Assembly: GCA_016713365.1 (NCBI GenBank)
Contig: JADJPG010000103.1
Location: 14,514-78,513, forward strand
Direction: 5' to 3'
Source: Verrucomicrobiota bacterium
GTDB taxonomy: Bacteria > Verrucomicrobiota > Verrucomicrobiia > Limisphaerales > JADJPG01
Length of the DNA: 64,000 nt
The notes beneath the pieces are model-generated. The model was not told the DNA's origin, made no database searches, and saw nothing but the letters and a program-made list of their open reading frames with translations. The position numbers were made by a program, and so were the translations under genes. This document shows, one piece after another, positions 9,323-23,822 of the stretch; position 1 is the first letter of the stretch, and every line of letters starts with the position of its first letter.

Positions 9323-9354
9323 CCAGTCGCGTTAAAATCTTTCGCCAGCTGCGA

Positions 9355-12432
<3,078 letters not shown>

Positions 12433-12750
12433 TGTAACCTTTGCAAAACGTGCGCGGAACGCTACGGGATGCTGGGGGGTGCGTCAAAAGGAATCCGGAT
12501 CCCAGACGTCTCGTCCGGCCCGCCACCCATGCGCGCCCGCCGCTTTCCGCTCATCGCGAGTCCCCGTGGGAGAGCCGCCCACGTCTATCGGCTGATCGCG
12601 CCATCGGTTGACCAGACGACGCCTTCCAGCGCCACCGTCTGGCAACACCACGCCGCCCCCCGCCCAGGCTCAGCCGATCGTAAAGGTCTGGATTCCGCCA
12701 ACACCGATTCCTCGACTTCACGCACGCGCCATGTCTGAACTACTCCGCAC
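12433..12750. other. Intergenic region upstream of secA and the DUF1826-like gene
   Basis: This stretch separates the divergent secA and DUF1826-like genes and presumably holds both promoters. I see no convincing gene, repeat or hairpin. An 89-codon open frame at 12469-12738 has an unstructured composition and no family resemblance. Confidence 0.5.
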
Positions 12751-13461
12751 ATGATTCCGCTCGATCTACCCGCCAACTACCCTCGCATTCGCGTGGTGCA
12801 GAGCTTCCAGGAGCTCGCCACGACGCGATTCGCCGACGGCATCAACGCCCTCTGCTGGCCGCGCACGCTCGCGGGCGATTTTGCGGAAGTCGTGGAACGA
12901 CTCGGGAGCGGCGAAGGGATCATCACGCTCGACGAAGCACGCCTTCGCCGCCTGCCGGTGAGTGCAGCCGGCCGGATGGCCATCGATCAGATGCTGGAAG
13001 ACCGGCGCCTGCTGAGCGCACTCGATCTCGACCCCGTGCTTAACTGCATCTACGGCTATCCGCGCGACGAGAATCCCGGCCCCGTCCCGACGGATGTTTT
13101 CTCCTTTCACGCCGACAGCGCCACCGTGGAAACCTACACTTGGCTCTGCACCTACCACGGCCTGCCCAGCGAAGGGTTGCGCAATGATGAGGCGATTCGC
13201 CGAGTCGACCTTCCCGCCACGCGCGCTGAACTCCTCCGGCTCTTCGGCGGGCCCGACGACGCCAGGTTCCTCGATTGGCTGAACGAGCACTGCTACGACC
13301 TCCACTACGCGCCGACCGCACAAGCGCGACCGTTCTCCTTCGGCTGGGGCAACCTCTGGCGAATCGCTGTGGAGTGTCCCGATAGCCCGGTTCCGCCGTG
13401 CATCCACCGCGCTCCCGAAAGCGGCCCCGAACATCCGCCGCGCCTGCTGCTGATCAGTTGA
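12751..13461 (+). CDS. DUF1826-like protein
   Basis: A 236-aa soluble protein. Two blocks resemble the DUF1826 family: a central FSFHADSATVETYTWLCTYH and a C-terminal CIHRAPESGPEHPPRLLL (family pattern as I recall it: FHxDxxxxRLxCTYxGP ... HRxPxxxxxxPRLLL). His120, Asp122, His219 and the C-terminal Arg would fit the HxD...H...R facial triad of Fe(II)/2-oxoglutarate oxygenases, but activity is not known for the family. In proteobacteria, DUF1826 genes often lie near metal-homeostasis genes; here the neighbours are secA and a secreted glycosidase-like gene. The gene ends 15 bp from the convergent downstream gene. Confidence 0.6.
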   Translation: MIPLDLPANYPRIRVVQSFQELATTRFADGINALCWPRTLAGDFAEVVERLGSGEGIITLDEARLRRLPVSAAGRMAIDQMLEDRRLLSALDLDPVLNCIYGYPRDENPGPVPTDVFSFHADSATVETYTWLCTYHGLPSEGLRNDEAIRRVDLPATRAELLRLFGGPDDARFLDWLNEHCYDLHYAPTAQARPFSFGWGNLWRIAVECPDSPVPPCIHRAPESGPEHPPRLLLIS

Positions 13462-13476
13462 TGTGGCGGAGCGCTT

Positions 13477-15665
13477 TTACCTTCGTGCGCTGAAGTTGAA
13501 TCGATCGTTCGGCGCGGTGTCGCCGTTCAGGGTGAAATCCGTCCAGTCACCCGCTGCCAGGCAATTGTCCGCCCATTTGAAATCGATGCGTGCCGGGGAT
13601 GACGCCGTCGCCGTCACGCCGAGCACGCGCCACGGCACGCCAAGTTCCAATTCGTTTCCGGCCATGCGCCACTCGACCTCGCCGAGTCGTGTCCACGCGA
13701 ACTTCCCGCCGTCGTTGCGTTCCACCACGCCCGGCCCGATGCGGTTGATGACGACATCGTAGCCAAGCCAACCGGTCGCCACATTCGCGTCGAGATCGAG
13801 GAACAACACCATCCAGTTGCTGCCGTTCGCGGGAGTCAACGGCTCGCGGGTGCGCGCGTAGAAGCAGACCGTCGTCGTGTCCCAGCTCGTCTTTGCCGCA
13901 ATGATGTCATTGCGACCGGTCGTGTTGCGATAGACCACGTTGGAATCCCAGCCGCGATGCTCCCGGCGCATCGGGTCGCCGACGGTGTCGCGAAACTCCG
14001 GCGTCACATCCCGCCAGTCAGGGAACGCGCCGTCGATACGAATGGGCTGCGACCGCAACGTCGGAATCGGACGTGCCCCCTTGAAACGTCGGACGTAGCT
14101 CGCGAGTTGATAGTAATAGTCATCGCCGTGCCCGCCGCGCATTGGCTCGATGTCACGACTGTGTTCCTGATCGAACTGGTCCACGAACATCACCGGACGT
14201 TTGATCCCGTTGAACTCCTTGAACCGCCCGGCAATCCATTCGTTCCAGCCGGTGACAAAGATGAACTGCGGATCTTCCTGCAACGCGCGGCTCCATTGTT
14301 CCGTCACGTTTAGGCCGAGGCGCACGGCGTCCGGTCGCGTGTCGGTCGCGCCGCGATGGAAGCTGCGCCCGAGCGCGCCGGGTTCGCTCATCGAGCCGAG
14401 CCGGCCGTTCACCGCGATCTGGCCCACCCCGACGGACATCTGCTCCTTTTCGCCGAGCGAATTCGTGAAGATATGCTGTGGGTGGACTTCCAGCCAGCTC
14501 CACATATCCTGCTGCGTCTGGCCCGCGAAGTAATCCGGCTGCGGCTTGCGGAAGGTGAAGAAGTCGAGCATCGGCCGCGCGTCGCCATCAGCCCACTCCA
14601 GACGCAATGTGCGATCGCCCTTTGCTGGTTGCGCGTCGGCAAACGCCTCGCCACGCGCGAACGTGTCTTCGCTGTGGCTCCACCAACCGACACGACCGTC
14701 CGGCTCCGACGCTTCGAGGTAATAACGACCCGCCGCCGCTGCCGAGGGCAGGCGCAGGCGAACCCAGTCGTTGTCGCCCACGCGATGGAAGCGATCCGCA
14801 TACACGCGCTCGCCACCCGGGCCTTCGCGCCGCAGCGTTAGCGTGACTGCGGCATCGGCCGTGTGCCACGTGGGCATTCGCACTGCGACGGCGGCGAAAG
14901 TTCGGTCCGCGGTGAACGATTGGCCAAGAGTGTGGCCCGGCTGAAGTTCCACGGGCGTGTTCTGCTTGGCGTTCTCCTGCTTCTCCGCGAGCAGCGCGGG
15001 ATCGGCGAGCAACAGCGGCTTGCCGTCCCATTGGAACCACAGGTCGCGATGCAGGCCGGTGGAATACAGATCGCGCCAGAGCTCGCGCACGACTTTGCCC
15101 GGATCCCAGAACGGTGTGAGAAACGCCACCTGAGGGGTGCGATTGCCGAGACGGCGCATCTCGGCCCACACGCGAAGCAGCGCACGATAATCGTCGCGAT
15201 ACGTGATCTGGTTCGTGACGTCGAAGATGACGACATCAATGCCGGCGTCCGCGAGCATCTGCGCGTGCTGCGCAGCACTCCTTCGTCCCGCGTGCGGTAG
15301 TAGCCGAACAACGATTCGCCCCAATGATGCGGCACGTGAAGCGGACCCCAGAGCGGACTGGCCGGCTTGTTCATCGCATCGGGATCCTTCCGCAAAATCT
15401 GCGTCACATCGAACGGCCCGCCTTGAGCGTGCTCCCCGAGCCAGAGAAAATAAAAGATGCCCACGGTGCGATTCGGCCGGGGTGCCGGGACCTCAGGTGA
15501 TACGGGAACCGTGCGGCCCAACGCATCCGTCGCCACCCAAGTGTCGGAAAAGTTGTCCCACGCTGGATGCGCAGCTATGTCCGCTGCGCCAGCCGAACGT
15601 GCTGAAAAGGCACAGAAGATCATCAGAGAACAAAAACGGCTTAAGTATGACAGGCGGCAGCTCAT
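13477..15665 (-). CDS. Secreted GH71/99-like glycosidase with extra C-terminal domain, frameshifted
   Basis: The N-terminal part begins with a signal peptide (MSCRLSYLSRFCSLMIFCAF) and GIFYFLWLGEHAQGGPFDV, then reads VPHHWGESLFGYYRTRDEGV. The remainder continues in another frame as HAQMLADAGIDVVIFDVTNQ and VAFLTPFWDPGKVVRELW. Restoring one A at about 15269 gives the continuous LRKHAQMLADAG and a 729-aa protein. The catalytic half resembles the GH71/GH99-like (beta/alpha)8 proteins that act on alpha-mannans or other glycans. A C-terminal domain after about residue 500 (RIDGAFPDWRDVTPEF) resembles the carbohydrate-binding 'DOMON/CBM9-like' folds. The indel is probably a sequencing error. Confidence 0.65.
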
Positions 15666-15709
15666 AAATGAATCCGACGGAACAGAGCGAAGAAAAGCAG
15701 AACAAATCC

Positions 15710-16612
15710 TCACCGCGCCCCCGAGCTTTTCGGAAGCGAACAAGCCGCGACGACATTCAGCAACTCCTCCGCAGCGCGGCCGAGCGGACGTTGGCGGGGC
15801 CAGACGGCAACGATCTTGCGTTCCGGTCGCGGCGCTTGCAGGGAGCGATACTCGGGATTGCGTCCGCGTCCGGCGCCCATGGCCATCGCGGGAATGAGCG
15901 AGAGCCCCACACCGGCGCAGACGAGGGATTGGACCGTCTCCAACTGCGCACTGCGAAACGTGACATTCGGCCTCACCGCGCGTCGCTCGCAGAAGTTCAG
16001 GACCTGATCGCCTAAACAGTGCCCTTCCTTCATGACGATGAAGCGTTCGCTCTCGAGATCCGCCGAGCGCAGGGTGCGCTTGGCCGCGAGCGGATGGTCA
16101 GGCGGAAGCGCGACAAGCAGTTCCTCAGAGAACAGTTCGCGAATCTCAAAGCGCGCATCGGCAATGGGCAGGCTGGTGAGGGCAAAATCGATTTCACAGG
16201 CCAGCCCGAGCTTGAGCAACTGCGCCGTGGTGTCCTCCTGCACGATGATTTCGATGCCCGGATGTCGCGCGTGAAACTTCGTCAACACTGGCGGCAACAA
16301 GTACGGCGCGATCGTCGGCAAGACTCCGAGAGTGACACTGCCGCTGGAGAGTTCCTTGGCATCGGTCGCGTCGCGTCGTGCGGCATCCACCTCCTCCAGA
16401 ATACGAATCGCGCGACGCAGGAAAGCCTGGCCGTGGCTGGTCAGCTTGGCCTCGCGCTTCAGCCGATCAAACAACCGTTCGCCAAGTTCATCCTCGAGCT
16501 TCTGAATCTGCTGACTGAGAGACGGCTGGGAGACATGGCATTGCTCGGCGGCCCGGGAGAAATTCCCCGTGCGCGCCACGGCCACGACATACCGCAGTTG
16601 ATGCATTTCCAT
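15710..16612 (-). CDS. oxyR: Hydrogen-peroxide sensor and regulator OxyR
   Basis: A 300-aa LysR-family regulator. The N-terminal helix-turn-helix (residues about 1-60) contains GNFSRAAEQCHVSQPSLSQQ, and a periplasmic-binding-protein-like sensor domain follows. The two redox cysteines that define OxyR are present as MKEGHCLGDQVLNFC and fall at Cys199 and Cys208, the same numbers as in E. coli OxyR. Oxidation by H2O2 forms the disulfide and turns the protein into an activator. It is divergent from katG, with a typical OxyR operator in the intergenic region, which makes direct control of katG very likely. Confidence 0.93.
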   Translation of the reverse strand: MEMHQLRYVVAVARTGNFSRAAEQCHVSQPSLSQQIQKLEDELGERLFDRLKREAKLTSHGQAFLRRAIRILEEVDAARRDATDAKELSSGSVTLGVLPTIAPYLLPPVLTKFHARHPGIEIIVQEDTTAQLLKLGLACEIDFALTSLPIADARFEIRELFSEELLVALPPDHPLAAKRTLRSADLESERFIVMKEGHCLGDQVLNFCERRAVRPNVTFRSAQLETVQSLVCAGVGLSLIPAMAMGAGRGRNPEYRSLQAPRPERKIVAVWPRQRPLGRAAEELLNVVAACSLPKSSGAR

Positions 16613-16677
16613 AGGAAGAACCGGTCCGCCGCTGCCCGCAAACCACTGAACGCGATCCTGTCATCCGGCGAGGCACG

Positions 16678-16714
16678 ATAGGATTTGCCTATGGTGAACC
16701 AAGGAAAGAAGTAT
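16678..16714 (+). promoter_or_regulatory. Candidate OxyR operator between oxyR and katG
   Basis: ATAG at 16678-16681 and CTAT at 16689-16692 are separated by exactly 7 bases, as in the OxyR consensus ATAGnTnnnAnCTAT (8 of 10 specified bases match). A weaker second half follows at the expected 7-base spacing (16700-16714, ending GTAT, about 6 of 10). The full span is 37 bp, the expected size for an OxyR tetramer site. It lies about 65 bp upstream of the oxyR start and 80 bp upstream of katG. Confidence 0.65.
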
Positions 16715-16793
16715 TTCAACGATGATGCTCCCGGTGGTTTGATGCGTCTCATCAATCACAGCATCTACATCAAACAACCTACGGAAAGAACAC

Positions 16794-18986
<2,193 letters not shown>

Positions 18987-19008
18987 GCCCGGTCAACCAT
19001 TGCATCGC

Positions 19009-19054
19009 GCCTGCCGGTTTCCCGACGTGGAGGCCGGCAGGCCGTTTTGCTTTT
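19009..19054 (+). terminator. Rho-independent terminator of katG
   Basis: A 9-bp perfect stem (GCCTGCCGG with CCGGCAGGC) with a 16-base loop is followed by CGTTTTGCTTTT. It starts 22 bp after the katG stop. Confidence 0.75.
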
Positions 19055-19215
19055 CGAGCCTTCCGAAAGCCAAGAGTGGGAAACTGCCTTAAGAACGACG
19101 GGGACGAATCGAAGATCGCTCATCGCGCAGGAACTCGAATAACCGATTCGCGGTGGTCGTCGACGTTTCACCGCATCGCTGTAGCGCTCTGCGAAAAGCA
19201 ACCTTCAACCGAACA

Positions 19216-21525
19216 ATGACCGTCAACGTCGCCACGTGCAATTCGCTGCTTCTCTGCGCAACGCTGAGTTTGTTCACGACCATCCCTGCCCGTTCCGCCG
19301 AACTTGATGCCGCAGGTCGCGCGGTCTACCGGAAGCATTGCGCCAGCTGCCACGGCAAGAGCGGCGAGGGCGTGAAAGGCAAATACGACGAGGCGCTTCA
19401 TGGCGACTGGTCGCTCGAGAAACTTTCGCGCTACATCGACAAGAACATGCCGGAGGATCATCCGGAGCGAGTGAACGCGGAAGAATCAGCCGCCGTCGCC
19501 CGCTACATCAACGAGGCCTTCTACTCCCGCGAAGCGCGCGCGCGCAACCACCCTGCTCGGGTGGAGCTCGTTCGCCTGACCAACCGCCAGTACGTAAACA
19601 CGGTTGCGGATCTACTGAAAGCGTTCAGCGGAGAGGACAGCACCGCGAAGGCAGAATCCGGGTTGAAGGCCAACTACCGCAGCCGCATCCCGAAGAATGA
19701 AGAGGGACGGAAGACAGTGGATCGTGTCGACCGACAGATCGCATTCAGTCTGGAACCCGGCAGCCCCAATGCCGAGCAGTTCGGAACCGGCACCAATGAG
19801 ATCAACATCTCGTGGCGCGGATCGTTGATCGCGGATGAGAGCGGCGATCATCAGTTCATCATCAAGACGCCGAACGGGGCGCGTGTGTGGGTGAATGACG
19901 AAAGCGATCCGATCATCGATGCATGGGTGGCGTCTGGAAAAGCCGATGAGCATCGCGCGAATCTGAAGCTATTGGGCGGACGGGCGTATCCGATTCGGGT
20001 CGAGTATTTCAAGGCCGCCAAAGACAAGGAGACCTCCTTCGCGCTTCAGTGGATTCCACCGCATGGCACGCTCGACGACATTCCAGCGCGCAATCTAAGC
20101 ACCGCCAAGGTTTCGCCGACCTTTGTGCTGAACACTCACTTTCCGCCGGACGACAGCAGCGTGGGCTACGAACGCGGCGTGTCTATCTCCAAGGCCTGGG
20201 ACGAAGCCACGACGCAGGCGGCGATCGAAGTCGCCAATCACGTCGTCAAGAATCTCGACCGCCTGACCGGCACCAAACCCGCCGACACCAATCGCCTGTC
20301 AAAGCTAGAAGCCTTCGCGAGCGATTTCGTCGCGACCGCATTCCGGCGGCCGCTGACGGTGGAACAGAAGCGCGTGTTCGTCTCAAATCACTTCAAGGCA
20401 ACGTCGAAGCCCGAGGACGCCGTGAAACGCATTGTGCTGCTCACGCTCAAGTCACCGCGTTTCCTCTACCTCGGTCTCGACGACCGCAAGCCCGACGCCT
20501 TCGATATCGCCAGCAGGCTGTCCTTCGGACTGTGGGATTCCCTGCCCGACCGTGAATTGACCAAGCTCGCCGCCGCCGGAAGCTTGCGCACTCCCGAGTC
20601 CATCAGCCAGCAAGCCCGACGTCTGCTCACCGATTCCCGCGCGCGGGCGAAGATGCAATACTTCCTCCATCACTGGCTGCAGATGAGCCACGTCGAGAGC
20701 CTCTCGAAGGACGACAAACTGTTTCCCGAGTTCACACCGGAGATCATCTCCGACCTGCGCACCTCGCTGAACCTCTTCCTCGATGACGTCGTGTGGAGCC
20801 CGTCGTCGGACTACCGTCGGCTGCTGCTCGAGGACGACCTCTTCGTCAATCAGCGCCTTGCGAAATTCTACGGAGTGAACACCAACACGTCCGACGACTT
20901 TGTGAAGGTCTCGCTCGATCCGAAACAACGTTCGGGCGTCGTCACCCATCCTTACCTGCTCGCGGCGTTCTCCTATCAGAAATCGAGTTCACCGATTCAC
21001 CGCGGCGTGTTCCTGACCCGGAACATCGTGGGCCGCAGCTTGAAATCGCCACCCGTCGCCGTCGCATTCAAGGACGCCGACTTCTCGCCAAACCTGACCA
21101 TGCGCGAAAAGGTCGCCGAACTGACCCGCCCGCAGGCCTGTCAGGGTTGTCATTCCGTGATCAACCCGCTCGGATTCAGCCTCGAACACTACGACGCCGT
21201 CGGGCGGTTCCGCACCAAGGAAGGCAACAAGCCCATCGATGCGACCGCGGATTACACGACCGATGACGGCAAAGTTGTCCGCTTCAAGGGTGCCCGCGAC
21301 ATCGCGGAGTTCGCCGTCGCCAGCGAGCACGCACAGAATGCCTTCGTGGAACAACTCTTCCACCAGATCGTGAAGCAGCCGCTGTTGGCCTATGGACCGA
21401 AAGTGCAGGACCAGTTGCGCGACGCCTTCATCGCGTCCGGCTACAACATCCAGAAGCTGCTGGTCGACATCTCGGTGATTGCAGCTCTTCACGGACTGGA
21501 CCAACGGACCGGGAAGAAATCCTAG
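19216..21525 (+). CDS. Exported DUF1592-type haem protein (cytochrome c, PA14-like, DUF1592/1588/1585)
   Basis: A 769-aa protein with signal peptide (start ATG at 19216, MTVNVATCNSLLLCATLSLF). Domains in order: a cytochrome c motif (C42-A-S-C45-H46 in KHCASCHGKSGEG); a DUF1587-like segment (ELVRLTNRQYVNTVADLL); a PA14-like insert (about 190-290, SLIADESGDHQFIIKTPNG); DUF1595/DUF1592 (RLSFGLWDSLPDRELTKLA); DUF1588 with a second haem motif (C642-Q-G-C645-H646); and DUF1585. This architecture is typical of Planctomycetota/Verrucomicrobiota periplasmic proteins that usually neighbour a DUF1552 gene, as here. Substrate unknown; two c-type haems suggest electron transfer. Confidence 0.87.
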   Translation: MTVNVATCNSLLLCATLSLFTTIPARSAELDAAGRAVYRKHCASCHGKSGEGVKGKYDEALHGDWSLEKLSRYIDKNMPEDHPERVNAEESAAVARYINEAFYSREARARNHPARVELVRLTNRQYVNTVADLLKAFSGEDSTAKAESGLKANYRSRIPKNEEGRKTVDRVDRQIAFSLEPGSPNAEQFGTGTNEINISWRGSLIADESGDHQFIIKTPNGARVWVNDESDPIIDAWVASGKADEHRANLKLLGGRAYPIRVEYFKAAKDKETSFALQWIPPHGTLDDIPARNLSTAKVSPTFVLNTHFPPDDSSVGYERGVSISKAWDEATTQAAIEVANHVVKNLDRLTGTKPADTNRLSKLEAFASDFVATAFRRPLTVEQKRVFVSNHFKATSKPEDAVKRIVLLTLKSPRFLYLGLDDRKPDAFDIASRLSFGLWDSLPDRELTKLAAAGSLRTPESISQQARRLLTDSRARAKMQYFLHHWLQMSHVESLSKDDKLFPEFTPEIISDLRTSLNLFLDDVVWSPSSDYRRLLLEDDLFVNQRLAKFYGVNTNTSDDFVKVSLDPKQRSGVVTHPYLLAAFSYQKSSSPIHRGVFLTRNIVGRSLKSPPVAVAFKDADFSPNLTMREKVAELTRPQACQGCHSVINPLGFSLEHYDAVGRFRTKEGNKPIDATADYTTDDGKVVRFKGARDIAEFAVASEHAQNAFVEQLFHQIVKQPLLAYGPKVQDQLRDAFIASGYNIQKLLVDISVIAALHGLDQRTGKKS

Positions 21526-21646
21526 CCGCTCGGGACCGTAATACTCCGGACGTATTTTTGCTCGGCAGCATTGGATCGAGTCCCCACTTTATCCCGGTTC
21601 GTCTCAGGACAAATCAGGACGAAGACCTTGATCATGGATTGATAAT

Positions 21647-22424
21647 ATGAAGAAACGTTTCCTCGCCACCCTCGCGCTCTCCACAGCTTTTGTCGGTTCC
21701 AGTTCCGCCCTGGATTGATCAGACCATCACAGCTATCTTCGGCTCAGGTAATCCCGATACTGGCTGGACGACTGGGACCGGAACAGGCGGCATCGAACTG
21801 GGCCTCCGGGCCAGAAACCGTGATGACGGGACAACGCCGAACGTCAATGGCGAATACGCTTTCCTACCGGGACTATCAGCGGCAGTAATCCTGCCCTGGC
21901 CTTTCTGGAACTTCGAGTTCTCGATCGATGTAGGCGCTCAAATGTTCACGATGTATGATTTTTATTTGGGGATCGACATGGATTCCGGCGTCGGGGTGGA
22001 CTACGTGAACAGCCTGATCAATCCACTTTCATGGAGGACAACTGCGACGGAAAGTTCAGCCAATGGCCAAGGTGATGAAACCAGCTTCGCGAATGCCCAG
22101 ATCGAGGGATACACGATCGCACAGAACTCCCTCAACATCGCGTTCCTCGGCCTCGACCCGAATGCCCCCGGCATCTACGATTACCGCCTGTTCGCTGTCT
22201 CCAAGTTGAGTCCGGATGACGTGAACAATTCCCCGCTCCCCGACGACGGCGGCAATCCATTCATCAATAGCCTGCCCTCGGACACCCAGTCCGCTCCCAT
22301 CGCTGACGTGAACATTCGCGTCGTCGTAGGGACTACCTCCGTCCCCGACGCCGGCAGCACGTGGGCCTTCCTCAGCTTGGGTCTCGTCGGACTGGCCGGG
22401 TTGCGACGCCGTTTCGTCGCATAA
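21647..22424 (+). CDS. VPDSG-CTERM exosortase-sorted protein, frameshifted
   Basis: The true start is the ATG at 21647, giving a signal peptide (MKKRFLATLALSTAFVGSSS) in one frame. The mature part, from WIDQTITAIFGSG, is in the next frame. Deleting one C of the CCC near 21706 joins them (GSSSA-WIDQTI) into 258 aa. The C-terminus has the VPDSG-CTERM layout: VPDAGSTWAFLSLGLVGLAG, a hydrophobic helix and RRRF. Such proteins are processed by an exosortase and placed on the surface or in extracellular polymer. It sits between the DUF1592 and DUF1552 genes on the same strand. Function of the mature domain is unknown. Confidence 0.75.
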
Positions 22425-22503
22425 GCCGGCGGAAAGATTACCTCGAATTCAGCCACGCCTTGTGGCGTCATGAGTTGCAGCCGACAACCTGCAAACGATC
22501 ATC

Positions 22504-23817
22504 ATGAACGCCATTCACCGCCGCCAGTTCATCAAGAGCGTAGGACTCTCCGCAGCCTCCCTGCCCTTTCTCATCGGCCTGCCCAGCCTCGGCCTCGCCG
22601 CGCCAGCGCGTCCACGCCAGCGGCTCGTCGTGATGTTCAGTCCGAATGGCACCATCCCGCCCAACTTCTGGCCCGATGAAACCGGCGCCGACTTCAAGCT
22701 GAAGGAAATCCTCTCGCCGCTCGAACCGTTCAAAAACCGCATGCTCGTGCTCAACGGGCTGGCGAACAAAGTTCGTGGCGACGGTGACAATCACATGCGC
22801 GGCATGAGCTGCCTGCTCACCGCCATTGAACTGTTCCCCGGCAATATTCAGGGCGGCTCCGATACACCCGCCGGCTGGGCGAGCGGCATTTCAATCGACC
22901 AGGAGATTAAGAACTACTTCCAGAGCCGGGAGGAAACGCGCACGCGTTTCGGCTCGCTCGAATTCGGTGTGGGCGTCACTGATCGTGCCGATCCATGGAC
23001 CCGCATGAGCTACGCCGGTCCCAACCAGCCCGTCGCACCGATCTCTGATCCTTACCAGATGTACCAAAAGCTCTACGGCCAGATGAAGGACAAGGAGAGC
23101 TTGCAGAGCATTCTGGACGACGTGCAGGACGACCTGAAGAAAGTGCGCAAAATCATCAGCGCCGAAGATCGCCGTCTGCTCGAGGAACATCAATCGCTCG
23201 TGCGCCAGATGGAAAAGGAAATCACGGACGCCGGCAAACAGAAGCTCCGCGTGGATCCGCCGGCATTGCAGGACGGCATCGCCGACCAGAACGACAACGT
23301 GCCGCGCCTGAGCCGGATGCAAATCGACCTGCTCGTGAACAGTTTCGTCAACGACATGGCCCGCGTGGCGACGCTGCAATACACCAAGTCAGTCGGCATG
23401 GCGCGCATGAACTGGCTCGACATCCGGGACGGCCACCATTCGCTTTCGCACGAGCCGGACAAGAACGAGGATGCCGTCACAAAGCTCACCAAAATCAACA
23501 AGTGGTTCTGCGGCGAACTGCGTTATCTCGTCGAGAAACTCTCCACCACTCCGGAGCCGGGCAGCAGCGGCACCATGCTCGACAACACGCTCATCGTCTG
23601 GACCAACGAACTCGGCAAAGGCAATTCCCATACGCTGAACAATATCCCGTTCGTGCTCATCGGCGGCGGGTTTGGATTCCAGATGGGACGCTCCCTTAAG
23701 TTCGAAGGCACACCCCACAATAGACTGCATCTCGCGCTCGCCCACGCGGTCGGCCATAAGATTCCGACGTTCGGCAAGGCGGCGCTCTGCGAAGCGGGAC
23801 CGCTGGTTCTCAGCTGA
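22504..23817 (+). CDS. Tat-exported DUF1552 protein
   Basis: A 437-aa protein with a Tat-like leader (RRQFIKSVGLSAASLPFLIG). The body shows DUF1552 features: LVVMFSPNGTIPPNFWP near the start, then NRMLVLNGLANKV, HMRGMSCLLTA and, near the end, LDNTLIVWTNELGKGNSHT with FVLIGGGFGFQMGR, which resemble the alkaline-phosphatase-like DUF1501/DUF1552 fold. Its gene usually follows a DUF1592/DUF1588/DUF1585 gene, which is the case here apart from the VPDSG-CTERM gene between them. No function has been shown for this pair. It converges on the thioredoxin/PDZ gene with a 5-bp gap. Confidence 0.87.
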   Translation: MNAIHRRQFIKSVGLSAASLPFLIGLPSLGLAAPARPRQRLVVMFSPNGTIPPNFWPDETGADFKLKEILSPLEPFKNRMLVLNGLANKVRGDGDNHMRGMSCLLTAIELFPGNIQGGSDTPAGWASGISIDQEIKNYFQSREETRTRFGSLEFGVGVTDRADPWTRMSYAGPNQPVAPISDPYQMYQKLYGQMKDKESLQSILDDVQDDLKKVRKIISAEDRRLLEEHQSLVRQMEKEITDAGKQKLRVDPPALQDGIADQNDNVPRLSRMQIDLLVNSFVNDMARVATLQYTKSVGMARMNWLDIRDGHHSLSHEPDKNEDAVTKLTKINKWFCGELRYLVEKLSTTPEPGSSGTMLDNTLIVWTNELGKGNSHTLNNIPFVLIGGGFGFQMGRSLKFEGTPHNRLHLALAHAVGHKIPTFGKAALCEAGPLVLS

Positions 23818-23822
23818 TTCGC

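Noticed and set aside
12469..12738. Possible 89-aa gene between secA and the DUF1826-like gene
   Set aside because: Low-complexity composition, no ribosome-binding site and no recognisable motif; treated as promoter region.
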